Below are positions 1-5,299 of a DNA stretch of 6,531 nt, piece by piece. Source of the stretch: Micrococcales bacterium (GTDB lineage: Bacteria > Actinomycetota > Actinomycetes > S36-B12 > UBA10799). The stretch spans positions 1 through 6,531 of the forward strand of contig JAHEXM010000104.1 of the NCBI GenBank assembly GCA_023252115.1, written 5' to 3'. A program made the position numbers and the translations under genes. Below the pieces are notes generated by a model. It was given only the letters and a program-made list of their open reading frames with translations, did no database searches and was not told the DNA's origin. How positions within the stretch are numbered: the first letter of the stretch is position 1; every line of letters begins with the position of its first letter.

Positions 1-498
1 TTTTGTGGCGAGCGCACATTTTGGATGAGACTTGCTCCAGCCACCTCTAGTTAGGCCTAGATCAGAGACAGAAGGCAGCGAAGCACCCCGCGACGCATTT
101 GCGGCCAACGAATCAGCGCCCAGGCTTGATGCGGTGACCTGGCGGGGTAACGCCTGGCATACATCTTGGTGCCGTACGACGGTTGCCGTCGAGGATGTGC
201 CAGCCGGAACGCCAGTCACGAACAGGACACCGTCTTCGTAGATCGTTGCGGTACCGGGGAAGGCGCTTGCGGACCAGTCGGCACTTGGTGTGGCGTAGTT
301 GGTTATCTCAACCCAGAAACCGTCTGCCGTGCTCGTTGGCGCGCCAAATTGGGGCGACGTTGGGCAGTCATGCCCCGATTCATGAATCCGCTCGACCCAC
401 TTAGCGTTAGCGAACCAATAGGCGACGTCATCACCGGTGCAGCCAGCGAGCAATGGAACCATGAGGACGGCCAGCACAAGAAGCAGCTTCTTGGTCAT
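1..498 (-). CDS. putative secreted lipoprotein, function unknown, 3' end cut off by window edge
   Basis: An open frame starts at ATG 496-498 on the minus strand and stays open for 166 codons to position 1 without a stop, so the C-terminus lies outside the window. The start is well supported: a perfect AGGAGG (505-510) sits six bases upstream. Residues 1-20 form a lipoprotein signal peptide: a charged start (MTKK), a hydrophobic stretch, then the lipobox LLAGC with Cys20 as the predicted lipidation site. The protein is therefore expected to be exported and anchored to the outer face of the membrane. The mature part is rich in Thr, Ser, Ala and Gly, with Trp residues and three more cysteines (45, 114, 161) that could form disulfides. 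The stretch around residues 61-110, with 'FWVEITNY' and 'FVTGVPAGT', looks like beta-strands of a sandwich fold, which is only an impression. I recognise no family. It is separated from rplL by a terminator and seems to have its own promoter. Confidence is high for the gene and none for a function. Confidence 0.82.
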   Translation of the reverse strand, partial: MTKKLLLVLAVLMVPLLAGCTGDDVAYWFANAKWVERIHESGHDCPTSPQFGAPTSTADGFWVEITNYATPSADWSASAFPGTATIYEDGVLFVTGVPAGTSSTATVVRHQDVCQALPRQVTASSLGADSLAANASRGASLPSVSDLGLTRGGWSKSHPKCALATK

Positions 499-542
499 TG
501 CACGCCTCCTAAGCTCAGATGCTGCCGAGAGGTGCATCGAGT

Positions 543-571
543 ATTGAAGATCATTCTTGGCTGGGTTTCAA
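543..571 (-). promoter_or_regulatory. possible promoter of the lipoprotein gene
   Basis: On the minus strand TTGAAA (566-571) resembles a -35 box (5 of 6 to TTGACA). After a 17-base spacer, TTCAAT (543-548) resembles a -10 box (4 of 6 to TATAAT). Transcription would begin around 535, leaving a leader of about 35-40 bases that includes the AGGAGG at 505-510. The location, after the rplL terminator and just before the lipoprotein start, fits. The match was made by eye and the -10 is mediocre. Confidence 0.4.
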
Positions 572-645
572 AACGTCGCAACCCCTCGTCCGGAGGGTTG
601 GGCGGAACGGGTGATGATCTCGACCGAGAGCGATTCGGAAAGCAA

Positions 646-681
646 TCAGCCCGCCCAACCGATTAAGGCTGAGCGGGCTGA
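646..681 (-). terminator. probable terminator of the ribosomal protein operon, after rplL
   Basis: A 9-bp perfect stem (646-654 pairing with 673-681, core CAGCCCGC/GCGGGCTG) encloses an 18-base loop. It starts 23 bases beyond the rplL stop codon on the minus strand. The downstream sequence begins ATTGCTTTCC, so the U-tract is weak, as is common in actinobacteria. The GC-rich stem and its position immediately after the last gene of the rplJL unit make it a plausible terminator, possibly partial if anything further downstream is co-expressed. Confidence 0.6.
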
Positions 682-704
682 ATGAACGCTAGATGCAGAT
701 TGAG

Positions 705-1097
705 CTACTTGACGGTGACCGTTGCTCCGGCAGCCTCGAGGGCTTCCTTTGCCTTGTCTGCAGCTTCTTTGTTGACCTTCTCGAGCACGGGCTTCGGTGT
801 GCTTTCGACCAAGGTCTTTGCTTCGCCAAGGCCGAGGCTGGTGAGCGCACGGACCTCTTTGATGACCTGGATCTTCTTTTCGCCAGCGCCTTCGAGGATG
901 ACATCGAACTCATCCTGATCAGCGGCAGCGTCGTCGCCACCAGCAGCTCCGCCAGCGGCAGGTGCTGCGGCTACGGCAACAGGGGCCGCAGCAGTGACGT
1001 TGAAGACATCCTCGAACTGCTTTACGAATTCCGACAGCTCGATCAGTGTCATCTCTTTGAACTGGTCAAGCAGCTCGTCGGTTGAGAGCTTCGCCAT
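705..1097 (-). CDS. rplL: 50S ribosomal protein L7/L12
   Basis: This is the stalk protein L7/L12, present as dimers bound to L10. It recruits and activates the translational GTPases EF-G, EF-Tu, IF2 and RF3. The 130-residue length is normal. Residues 1-33 are the dimerising N-terminal domain ([10 protein letters not shown]..., F-K-E-M-T-L), residues 34-61 are the flexible Ala/Gly/Pro hinge, and residues 62-130 are the factor-binding C-terminal domain ('FDVIL', 'VIKEVR', 'LGLGEAK', 'PKPVLEKV', ending 'ATVTVK'). The residues equivalent to E. coli I69, K70, R73 and K84 are retained; the Lys usual in 'LGLKEAK' is Gly here. The start is ATG 1095-1097, with AAAGGAA (1106-1112) eight bases upstream; an in-frame extension to 1118 would run through that site and is rejected. 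It lies 56 bases after rplJ with no promoter seen between. A small dyad (1120-1124/1135-1139) lies in that gap. L12 is needed in several copies per L10, so stronger translation of rplL than rplJ is expected. Confidence 0.98.
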   Translation of the reverse strand: MAKLSTDELLDQFKEMTLIELSEFVKQFEDVFNVTAAAPVAVAAAPAAGGAAGGDDAAADQDEFDVILEGAGEKKIQVIKEVRALTSLGLGEAKTLVESTPKPVLEKVNKEAADKAKEALEAAGATVTVK

Positions 1098-1153
1098 GGC
1101 GGCCGTTCCTTTCATCATTTCCGGTTCATTCGATCCGGAGGTCGGTGGTGGAG

Positions 1154-1885
1154 TTACTTGTCTTCTGGTGCAGCTTCTTGGGTTGTTGTCTCTTCGGTGC
1201 TGGCTTCTTCAGTTGCGGCGGCAGCAGGTGCATCTGCTTCAGCAGCGGGGGCTTCGGACTCGGAAGCGTCAGCGGCAGGTGCTGCGGTCTCAGCCGCCGG
1301 CGCGTCCTCGGCTGGTGCAGCATCAGCGGCCGGAGCTGCCTCTGCGACCGGGGCCGAGTCAGCTGGACCTTCAGCTTCGAGCTTGGCCTGAAGCGCGCCA
1401 ACTGCACGGGCTGCCTGGTTAAGCGGCGCCGCGAACAAAGAGACCGCCTGCTGGAGTGACCCCTGCATTGCGCCGGCAAGCTTTGCCAGCAGAACCTCTC
1501 GGGATTCGAGCTCAGCGAGCTTGGAAAGCACTTCGGGCGTAACGACAGCGCCGTCAAGAATCCCGCCCTTGATCACCAAGGCGGGGTTGGCCTTTGCGAA
1601 AGTCTTCAGACCCTTCGCCGCTTCGACAACATCGCCTTGGACGAATGCAACAGCGCTCGGACCAACGAGCAAGTCGTCGATACCTTCGACGCCGGCGTCC
1701 TTAGCCGCAATCTTGGTCAACGTGTTCTTGACGACTGCGTAACTGGTGTCGGCGCCCAACGTTGTACGAAGTTCCTTGAGCTGGGCAACTGAGAGACCGC
1801 GGTAGTCGGTAAGAACTGTTGCCGATGCCGAGCGGAATAGATCAGCGATCTCGGCTACTGCTGTCGCTTTGTCTGGCCGCGCCAT
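1154..1885 (-). CDS. rplJ: 50S ribosomal protein L10 with long acidic C-terminal tail
   Basis: L10 forms the base of the ribosomal stalk. It binds 23S rRNA (with L11) through its N-terminal domain and L7/L12 dimers through its C-terminal helix, and the L10-L12 complex usually represses its own operon. Residues 1-170 are a normal L10: '[10 protein letters not shown]', '[13 protein letters not shown]', 'YAVVKNTL', 'FVKGG'-like 'LVIKGG', and 'LLAKLAGAM' leading into the long L12-binding helix (about 131-172). The usual protein ends near there (about 165-180 residues). This one continues for about 73 more residues (171-243) made almost only of Ala, Pro, Glu, Asp, Ser and Thr, with 19 acidic residues against one Lys, so it is surely disordered. 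The start is ATG 1883-1885, with GGAAGGAA (1890-1897) just upstream and the conserved MARPDK N-terminus. A start at 1945 would add 20 unrelated residues encoded by the leader. The gene follows an L10-leader-like attenuator (1953-2115). Confidence 0.97.
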   Translation of the reverse strand: MARPDKATAVAEIADLFRSASATVLTDYRGLSVAQLKELRTTLGADTSYAVVKNTLTKIAAKDAGVEGIDDLLVGPSAVAFVQGDVVEAAKGLKTFAKANPALVIKGGILDGAVVTPEVLSKLAELESREVLLAKLAGAMQGSLQQAVSLFAAPLNQAARAVGALQAKLEAEGPADSAPVAEAAPAADAAPAEDAPAAETAAPAADASESEAPAAEADAPAAAATEEASTEETTTQEAAPEDK

Positions 1886-1952
1886 GGGATTCCTTCCGTG
1901 CTTGTTGGTCCTGCATTTGCGAATTTCACGTGGTGGTTCCGTCAACCGAAAT

Positions 1953-1985
1953 CAAAAGAGCCCGGGCGCAGATGCGCTCCGGGCT
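1953..1985 (-). terminator. intrinsic terminator / attenuator in the rplJ leader
   Basis: On the minus strand AGCCCGG (from 1985 inward) pairs with CCGGGCT (to 1959), extended by GCGC/GCGC around an ATCT loop with one bulged base (position 1978). That gives an 11-bp GC-rich stem. It is followed directly by CTTTTGATTT. This is the clearest intrinsic terminator in the window. It lies between rplA and rplJ, 68 bases before the rplJ start, inside what looks like the L10 leader, so it most likely works as a conditional attenuator for rplJL while also ending rplKA transcripts. Confidence 0.8.
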
Positions 1986-2115
1986 GAATGCACGAGTTAC
2001 CTCGCGCGCACTTCCTGATGCTCACCTGCGCTGGCGTTCTTTCGAACCTTCGTCATTGCGCTGTGTCTAACTCAGATCACAGACAAATGAACCGGCGGTC
2101 TTCGGTAAAGCCAGG
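1986..2115 (-). ncRNA. L10 leader-like autoregulatory mRNA element
   Basis: The 267-base gap between rplA and rplJ contains, on the minus strand, the blocks AGACCGCCGGTTC (around 2090-2102) and GCGCAGGTGA (around 2021-2030). These match my memory of the conserved core of bacterial L10 leaders, where the two blocks come together to form the L10(L12)-binding fold. Between them are a stem (CTGTG at 2078-2082 with CACAG at 2061-2065) and a GTTC-GAAA-GAAC tetraloop hairpin (2036-2047). After the core is another hairpin with a GTAA loop (arms 2001-2007 and 1990-1996, one G-U), then the attenuator. In Bacillus subtilis excess L10-L12 bound to this leader favours termination; the arrangement here fits the same logic. 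The boundaries are approximate, and the assignment rests on motif recall and hand-folding. Confidence 0.72.
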
Positions 2116-2152
2116 GTACATCGTCGGTGTGGACTCTGGCTCTGTGACCTCG

Positions 2153-2869
2153 TTAGTCGTTGCTGCCGGCTTCGGCTTTGCTCGCGCCGAGCTCGACTGG
2201 AATGCCAGGACCCATCGTGGTGGAGACAACCACCTTCTTGATGAGGCGACCCTTGGCACTCGATGGCTTTGCACGAGCGACCTCATCGATTGCTGCCGCG
2301 TAGTTGTCGGCCAGTTGCTGCGCATCGAAAGACGCTTTGCCGATCACAAACTGGAGGTTGGCATGCTTGTCGACGCGGAATTCAATCTTGCCACCTTTGA
2401 TGTCTTCAACGGCTTTGGCGACATCGGGAGTGACGGTGCCGGTGCGAGGGTTTGGCATCAGGCCACGCGGTCCGAGGACCTTACCGAGTTGACCAACCTT
2501 GCCCATGAGCTCAGGCGCTGCGACAACTGCGTCGTAATCGACCCAACCGCCCTTAACTTTCTCGATCATGTCGTCTGAGCCGACGTAGTCAGCGCCAGCA
2601 GCGGTGGCAGCCTCGGCCTTGTCACCCGTTGCGAACACGAGTACCCGAGCGGTTTTACCGGTGCCGTGTGGCAAATTCACCGTTCCGCGAACCATCTGAT
2701 CCGACTTGCGGGGGTCGATACCCAGCCGGATCGAAACCTCAACAGTTGGATCGAACTTGGTCTTGGCGCCAGACTCTTTCGCCAGAGCAAACGCTTCAAT
2801 CGGTGCGTAAGTCTTCTTCGGATCAATCTTTTCGGCAACTTCGCGGTATGCCTTGCTGTGCTTAGCCAT
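2153..2869 (-). CDS. rplA: 50S ribosomal protein L1
   Basis: L1 builds the mobile L1 stalk that handles deacylated tRNA leaving the E site. In many bacteria it also represses its own message by binding an mRNA copy of its rRNA site. The 238 residues match the family length. The protein starts [10 protein letters not shown], runs through '[12 protein letters not shown]' (39-50) and '[16 protein letters not shown]' (57-72), and carries the L1 signature '[19 protein letters not shown]' (128-146). It then reads '[11 protein letters not shown]' (158-168) and 'GPGIPVE' near the end. I chose ATG 2867-2869 because the conserved N-terminus begins there and GGGAGAG (2874-2880) lies just upstream; the frame can be extended to 2974, but that adds 35 residues overlapping the end of rplK and the leader. 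It is the second gene of rplKA, 88 bases after rplK. Confidence 0.98.
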   Translation of the reverse strand: MAKHSKAYREVAEKIDPKKTYAPIEAFALAKESGAKTKFDPTVEVSIRLGIDPRKSDQMVRGTVNLPHGTGKTARVLVFATGDKAEAATAAGADYVGSDDMIEKVKGGWVDYDAVVAAPELMGKVGQLGKVLGPRGLMPNPRTGTVTPDVAKAVEDIKGGKIEFRVDKHANLQFVIGKASFDAQQLADNYAAAIDEVARAKPSSAKGRLIKKVVVSTTMGPGIPVELGASKAEAGSND

Positions 2870-2909
2870 GCGTCTCTCCCTGGTAGGCCCGCTTGCTTTC
2901 GTGCGGGGC

Positions 2910-2937
2910 GTGGTGCGAGCCGGGATGGCTCTCCCAC
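2910..2937 (-). promoter_or_regulatory. candidate L1-binding site in the rplK-rplA mRNA
   Basis: On the minus strand GTGGGAG (2931-2937) begins a two-part stem. GTGG (2934-2937) pairs with CCAC (2910-2913), and AGCC (2927-2930) pairs with GGCT (2918-2921) around a 5-base loop. The two helices are joined by an asymmetric loop with GAG on one side and CGCA on the other. A GTGGGAG strand opposite a bulged strand ending in CCAC is how I remember L1 recognition sites in 23S rRNA and in L1-regulated leaders. It lies 30 bases upstream of the rplA Shine-Dalgarno. A further GC-rich hairpin (2887-2892/2903-2909) sits between it and the Shine-Dalgarno. Assignment is by motif recall. Confidence 0.5.
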
Positions 2938-2957
2938 TGTTGTTCGACTGAGTAGAA

Positions 2958-3383
2958 CTATTTGACGGTGACACCCATCGAACGCGCGGTGCCCTCGATG
3001 ATCTTCATTGCAGCATCGATGTCGTTGGCATTGAGATCGACCATCTTGGTCTCCGCGATCTCTTTGACCTGCTCTTTGCTGATCGATGCGACCGTCTTGA
3101 GCGGGTTACCCGACCCCTTAGGAACACCAGCAGCCTTAAGAATCAGCTTGGCAGCTGGCGGCGTCTTGGTGATGAAGCTGAAGGAACGGTCTTCGTACAC
3201 CGTTATCTCAACGGGCACGACCTGTCCGCGCTGGTTTTCTGTCTCAGCGTTGTATGCCTTGCAGAATTCCATGATGTTCACGCCGTGCTGGCCAAGTGCG
3301 GGACCAACGGGTGGCGCAGGGTTCGCCTGGCCAGCCTGGATCTGCAACTTGATAAGGCCGAGGACTTTCTTCTTGGGCGCCAT
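2958..3383 (-). CDS. rplK: 50S ribosomal protein L11
   Basis: L11 binds the GTPase-associated region of 23S rRNA at the stalk base with L10, and is the target site of thiostrepton-type antibiotics and the sensor for RelA-dependent stringent response. The 141-residue length is typical. The N-terminal domain (about 1-72) has '[19 protein letters not shown]' with the conserved proline loop (Pro22, Pro24, Pro25), followed by '[18 protein letters not shown]' (29-46) and '[12 protein letters not shown]'. The rRNA-binding C-terminal domain (about 73-141) has '[13 protein letters not shown]', '[11 protein letters not shown]' and '[10 protein letters not shown]'. All conserved proline and glycine positions I can check are intact, so nothing suggests thiostrepton resistance. 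It starts at ATG 3381-3383 with AAGGAG (3393-3398) nine bases upstream. Only 15 bases separate it from the nusG stop, so it is surely cotranscribed with nusG. Confidence 0.98.
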   Translation of the reverse strand: MAPKKKVLGLIKLQIQAGQANPAPPVGPALGQHGVNIMEFCKAYNAETENQRGQVVPVEITVYEDRSFSFITKTPPAAKLILKAAGVPKGSGNPLKTVASISKEQVKEIAETKMVDLNANDIDAAMKIIEGTARSMGVTVK

Positions 3384-3398
3384 GACGGCGTTCTCCTT

Positions 3399-4511
3399 CT
3401 AGTTCTTCTGGATCTGGTTAAAGCTGAGTTCGACCGGGGTTTCCCGACCGAAGATCTCGACAAGGCCAGTGACCTTCTGAGAATCGATATTGATCTCAGA
3501 CACTGTCGCATGCAAAGTCGCGAATGGTCCATCCACCACTGTGACCGAATCGCCAATCGAAACGTCGATTTCGGTCTGCTGGACCTGCTCGGGTTCGCCT
3601 GGCGCTGCCGCCGTCCCAGCCTTCTTTTCGGGCTCTGGGGCCAGAATTGCGGTGACCTCGTCGATGTTCAGTGGTGATGGCTGGTGGGCGTGCCCGACAA
3701 AGCCTGTGACGCCTGGGGTGTGCCGTACGGTTCCCCACGATTCATCCGTCAATTCCATGCGGACCAAGACATAGCCTGGAAATTTGTTGCGCTTGATGTT
3801 CTTGCGCTGGCCTTGCTTGATCTCGACGACCTCTTCGATCGGCACCTCAACCTGGAAGATGTAGTCCTCCATGTCCAGAGACTTCACGCGGCTTTCGATA
3901 TTGGTCTTGACCTTGTTTTCGTACCCTGCGTACGAGTGGATGACGTACCAGTCGCCGGGCGCAGTGCGCATCGCTTCTTGGAAAGCAGCAATGGGGTCGG
4001 CGTCTTCTTCCAACACATCGATTTCGGCTGCGACTTCGTCCTCGATTGCAGCTTCTTCAGCAGCGGCAATTTCGATGGCAGTTTCGATAACTGCCGCTTC
4101 GAGTACCACCTCTTCCACAGCCTCTTCAACGATCTCGGCCTCGGCCGCAAGCTCGGCAGCGTTCTCTTCGCTGACCTCGGCGATGGCGACGGCTTCTTCG
4201 GCAACAGCTTCGGCCTCGAGCGCTTCGATGACCGCTTCTTCGACTACCTCAATGGGCACCGATGTGTCGGCAACGAGCTCGTTGGCCACTTCGCTTGCCT
4301 CGATCGCCTCGGCGACGGCCTCATTGGCGACAGCGTCGGCTACGGCGGCCTCCACAACTGCTTCTTCGACGGCAGCTTCGACGACGGCCTCAGTCACGAC
4401 AGCTCCTGCGACCACTTCCGCTAGCTCTTCGCGGGCAGCGGCAACTTCGGACTCCGGCGTCGTCTCATCAACGTCGGAGGTTTCCTCACCATTGCTTGGT
4501 GTGTCGGACAC
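3399..4511 (-). CDS. nusG: transcription termination/antitermination factor NusG with very long N-terminal extension
   Basis: NusG binds RNA polymerase across the cleft, modulates pausing, and links polymerase to Rho or to the ribosome (through S10). Residues 187-292 are the NGN domain ('[16 protein letters not shown]', '[11 protein letters not shown]', '[10 protein letters not shown]'). A charged linker (293-313) follows, then the KOW domain (314-370: '[21 protein letters not shown]', '[12 protein letters not shown]', ending QIQKN). The canonical protein is about 180 residues, but this one has 370 because of residues 1-186. After an acidic opening, that extension is almost entirely Ala, Val, Glu and Ile, with repeated units such as EAVVEAAV (41-48 and 50-57), likely helical and strongly acidic. 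The start is GTG 4509-4511: an in-frame TGA lies only five codons upstream, and AGGGA (4517-4521) is a modest Shine-Dalgarno. The extension is in frame with the NGN domain and has no stop, so it is real coding sequence. It lies 52 bases after secE. Confidence 0.96.
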   Translation of the reverse strand: MSDTPSNGEETSDVDETTPESEVAAAREELAEVVAGAVVTEAVVEAAVEEAVVEAAVADAVANEAVAEAIEASEVANELVADTSVPIEVVEEAVIEALEAEAVAEEAVAIAEVSEENAAELAAEAEIVEEAVEEVVLEAAVIETAIEIAAAEEAAIEDEVAAEIDVLEEDADPIAAFQEAMRTAPGDWYVIHSYAGYENKVKTNIESRVKSLDMEDYIFQVEVPIEEVVEIKQGQRKNIKRNKFPGYVLVRMELTDESWGTVRHTPGVTGFVGHAHQPSPLNIDEVTAILAPEPEKKAGTAAAPGEPEQVQQTEIDVSIGDSVTVVDGPFATLHATVSEINIDSQKVTGLVEIFGRETPVELSFNQIQKN

Positions 4512-4563
4512 GTCAGTCCCTACTCATCGGTCGTATATGCGTCATGCCTGGGTAGCTCATTCC

Positions 4564-4932
4564 TCAGCCGAAAACCTTCAAAACAAGCTTTGCAAACACC
4601 AAATCGTACGCCGCGATCATCAGAGCCATGATGGTGCAGAACACAATCACGACCCAGGTGTACTGAATCAGTTCTTTGCGAGTTGGCCAGATGACCTTTC
4701 TTAGTTCGGCGACGGTCTGCCGAAAGAAGAGGGCCATCCGAGCGAAAATGCCTTTTCGGTCGCCGTCTTTTTTCTTGTTTTGGCGCTTCTCTTTTCTGCT
4801 GAGCTTGTCGTCTTTGGTGTCGAGTGCCTTCTTGTCTTGCTTGAGATTGCTGTCTGAATCTGACTTCTTGTTCTTCTTGGCAACATCGTCGGAAGCATCG
4901 TCAGCGTCGAGGGCCTCGTCGGCGTCACTCAC
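4564..4932 (-). CDS. secE: preprotein translocase subunit SecE
   Basis: SecE is the essential small clamp subunit of the SecYEG protein-export channel in the cytoplasmic membrane. The C-terminal half is a standard single-span SecE: an amphipathic helix 'FFRQTVAELRKVIWPTRKEL' (69-88) with the conserved W-P-T at 82-84, then one membrane segment (about 92-110), ending in a short tail. The total of 122 residues is about twice the minimal form because of residues 1-60. Residues 1-18 are acidic (eight Asp/Glu, no basic residue), and 19-60 are Lys/Arg-rich mixed with Asp and Ser. This part should lie in the cytoplasm and be disordered. The start is GTG 4930-4932, supported by GGAGGA (4937-4942) with a short four-base spacing; the frame shows no better start. 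It heads the secE-nusG pair, 93 bases downstream of tRNA-Trp. Confidence 0.95.
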   Translation of the reverse strand: MSDADEALDADDASDDVAKKNKKSDSDSNLKQDKKALDTKDDKLSRKEKRQNKKKDGDRKGIFARMALFFRQTVAELRKVIWPTRKELIQYTWVVIVFCTIMALMIAAYDLVFAKLVLKVFG

Positions 4933-5025
4933 GCGGTCCTCCGCTTCGATCGATGGGCAATCGGGTCGTTCTTCAAGGCTTCGTCACGCTGTGGAAGGTG
5001 TTATCCCCCTGATGTCACCGTCTTG

Positions 5026-5098
5026 CAGGGCCGGAGGGACTCGAACCCCCAACCGCCGGTTTTGGAGACCGGGACTCTACCAATTGAGCTACGGCCCT
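5026..5098 (-). tRNA. tRNA-Trp (anticodon CCA)
   Basis: A complete 73-base cloverleaf can be folded on the minus strand. The acceptor stem is AGGGCCG/CGGCCCT (5092-5098 with 5027-5033), with discriminator G at 5026. The D-stem is GCTC/GAGT (one G-U), with loop AATTGGTA. The anticodon stem CCGGT/ACCGG carries the loop CTCCAAA, with anticodon CCA at 5063-5065. The T-arm contains TTCGAGT. The 3' CCA is not encoded (GCA follows), so it must be added after transcription. A tRNA gene just before secE-nusG is a common bacterial arrangement. Cotranscription with secE is possible because the 93-base gap has no terminator that I can see. Confidence 0.97.
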
Positions 5099-5299
5099 CC
5101 GGTCGCATGCGAGCCCAGGCAACACGCCCATTCACGGCTAACCAAAGTCGAACCGTGAGCAGGCTTGCGCCCAGGTGGCTTACCACCAAGGACTGCGAAG
5201 TCTACGCGAGTGAGCAGCCTGAGGTCGATCCCGGCCTGAGGAACACTAGAGAGTGAACCCACTCGCGCAGATGCCGACTTGTGGGAGAGGATGCTCAAC
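5099..5299. other. divergent intergenic region between tRNA-Trp and the aminotransferase gene
   Basis: This 201-base gap must hold the promoters for both directions, but I could not find a convincing -35/-10 pair for either. It contains several short inverted repeats: TCACGG/CCGTGA (5132-5137 and 5153-5158), GGTGG-ctta-CCACC (5174-5187) and CGCGAGTG/CACTCGCG (5205-5212 and 5260-5267). The last right arm can instead pair with GAGTG at 5251-5255. There is also an 8-base direct repeat GCCTGAGG (5217-5224 and 5234-5241) with a 17-base period. These could be operator sites or leader-RNA folds. I see no protein gene here; no rpmG is present, although some bacteria have one near secE. Confidence 0.5.
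5284..5290 (+). promoter_or_regulatory. ribosome-binding site that decides the aminotransferase start
   Basis: GGAGAGG lies nine bases before ATG 5300-5302 but touches the alternative in-frame ATG at 5291-5293, and the upstream TTG at 5279 would leave it inside the gene. This spacing favours 5300, which also gives the usual N-terminus for the family (a few residues before '[16 protein letters not shown]'). Confidence 0.65.

Larger units (their letters stand above)
499..704. other. rplL-lipoprotein intergenic region, no gene seen
   Basis: This 206-base gap contains no convincing gene on either strand. From right to left on the minus strand it holds the rplL terminator (646-681), a second smaller hairpin (arms 579-587 and 593-600, with the extra C of 582 bulged) followed by only a short T-run in GTTTTG, the candidate promoter (543-571) and the Shine-Dalgarno sequence of the lipoprotein gene. 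The second hairpin could be a back-up terminator but is not strong evidence on its own. Confidence 0.6.

Noticed and set aside
166..666. Plus-strand frame of 166 codons over the lipoprotein gene and the intergenic gap
   Set aside because: It runs through the lipoprotein signal peptide, promoter and terminator in antisense and has no recognisable features. The minus-strand gene has a Shine-Dalgarno and lipobox.
822..833. L7/L12 has 'LGLGEAK' in place of the common 'LGLKEAK'
   Set aside because: The other factor-binding residues are kept, and I believe some actinobacteria share the Gly form, so I do not treat it as an anomaly. An alignment would settle it.
1082..1459. Plus-strand open frames opposite rplJ/rplL with Cys/Gly/Ser-rich or Ala/Ser-rich products
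   Set aside because: These are shadows of the Ala/Pro/Glu-rich tail of L10 and the hinge of L7/L12; their composition is an antisense artefact.
3507..3522. KOW domain of NusG lacks the usual glycine (Ala in 'HATVSEI')
   Set aside because: From memory, mycobacterial and Streptomyces NusG have the same Ala ('ATLPATISEV', 'ATLQATINEI'), so this is lineage-typical and not a defect.
3871..4704. Long plus-strand open frames (including 3684-4424) opposite nusG, one rich in Ser/Ala/Thr
   Set aside because: They mirror the Ala/Val/Glu codon repeats of the NusG extension in antisense, which rarely produce stops. They have no ribosome-binding site that I trust and no recognisable domain.
4990..5020. 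GATAAC between tRNA-Trp and secE as a -10 box for a secE promoter
   Set aside because: No acceptable -35 sits at the right distance (it would fall in the tRNA 3' end as TGCAAG), so the match is too weak.
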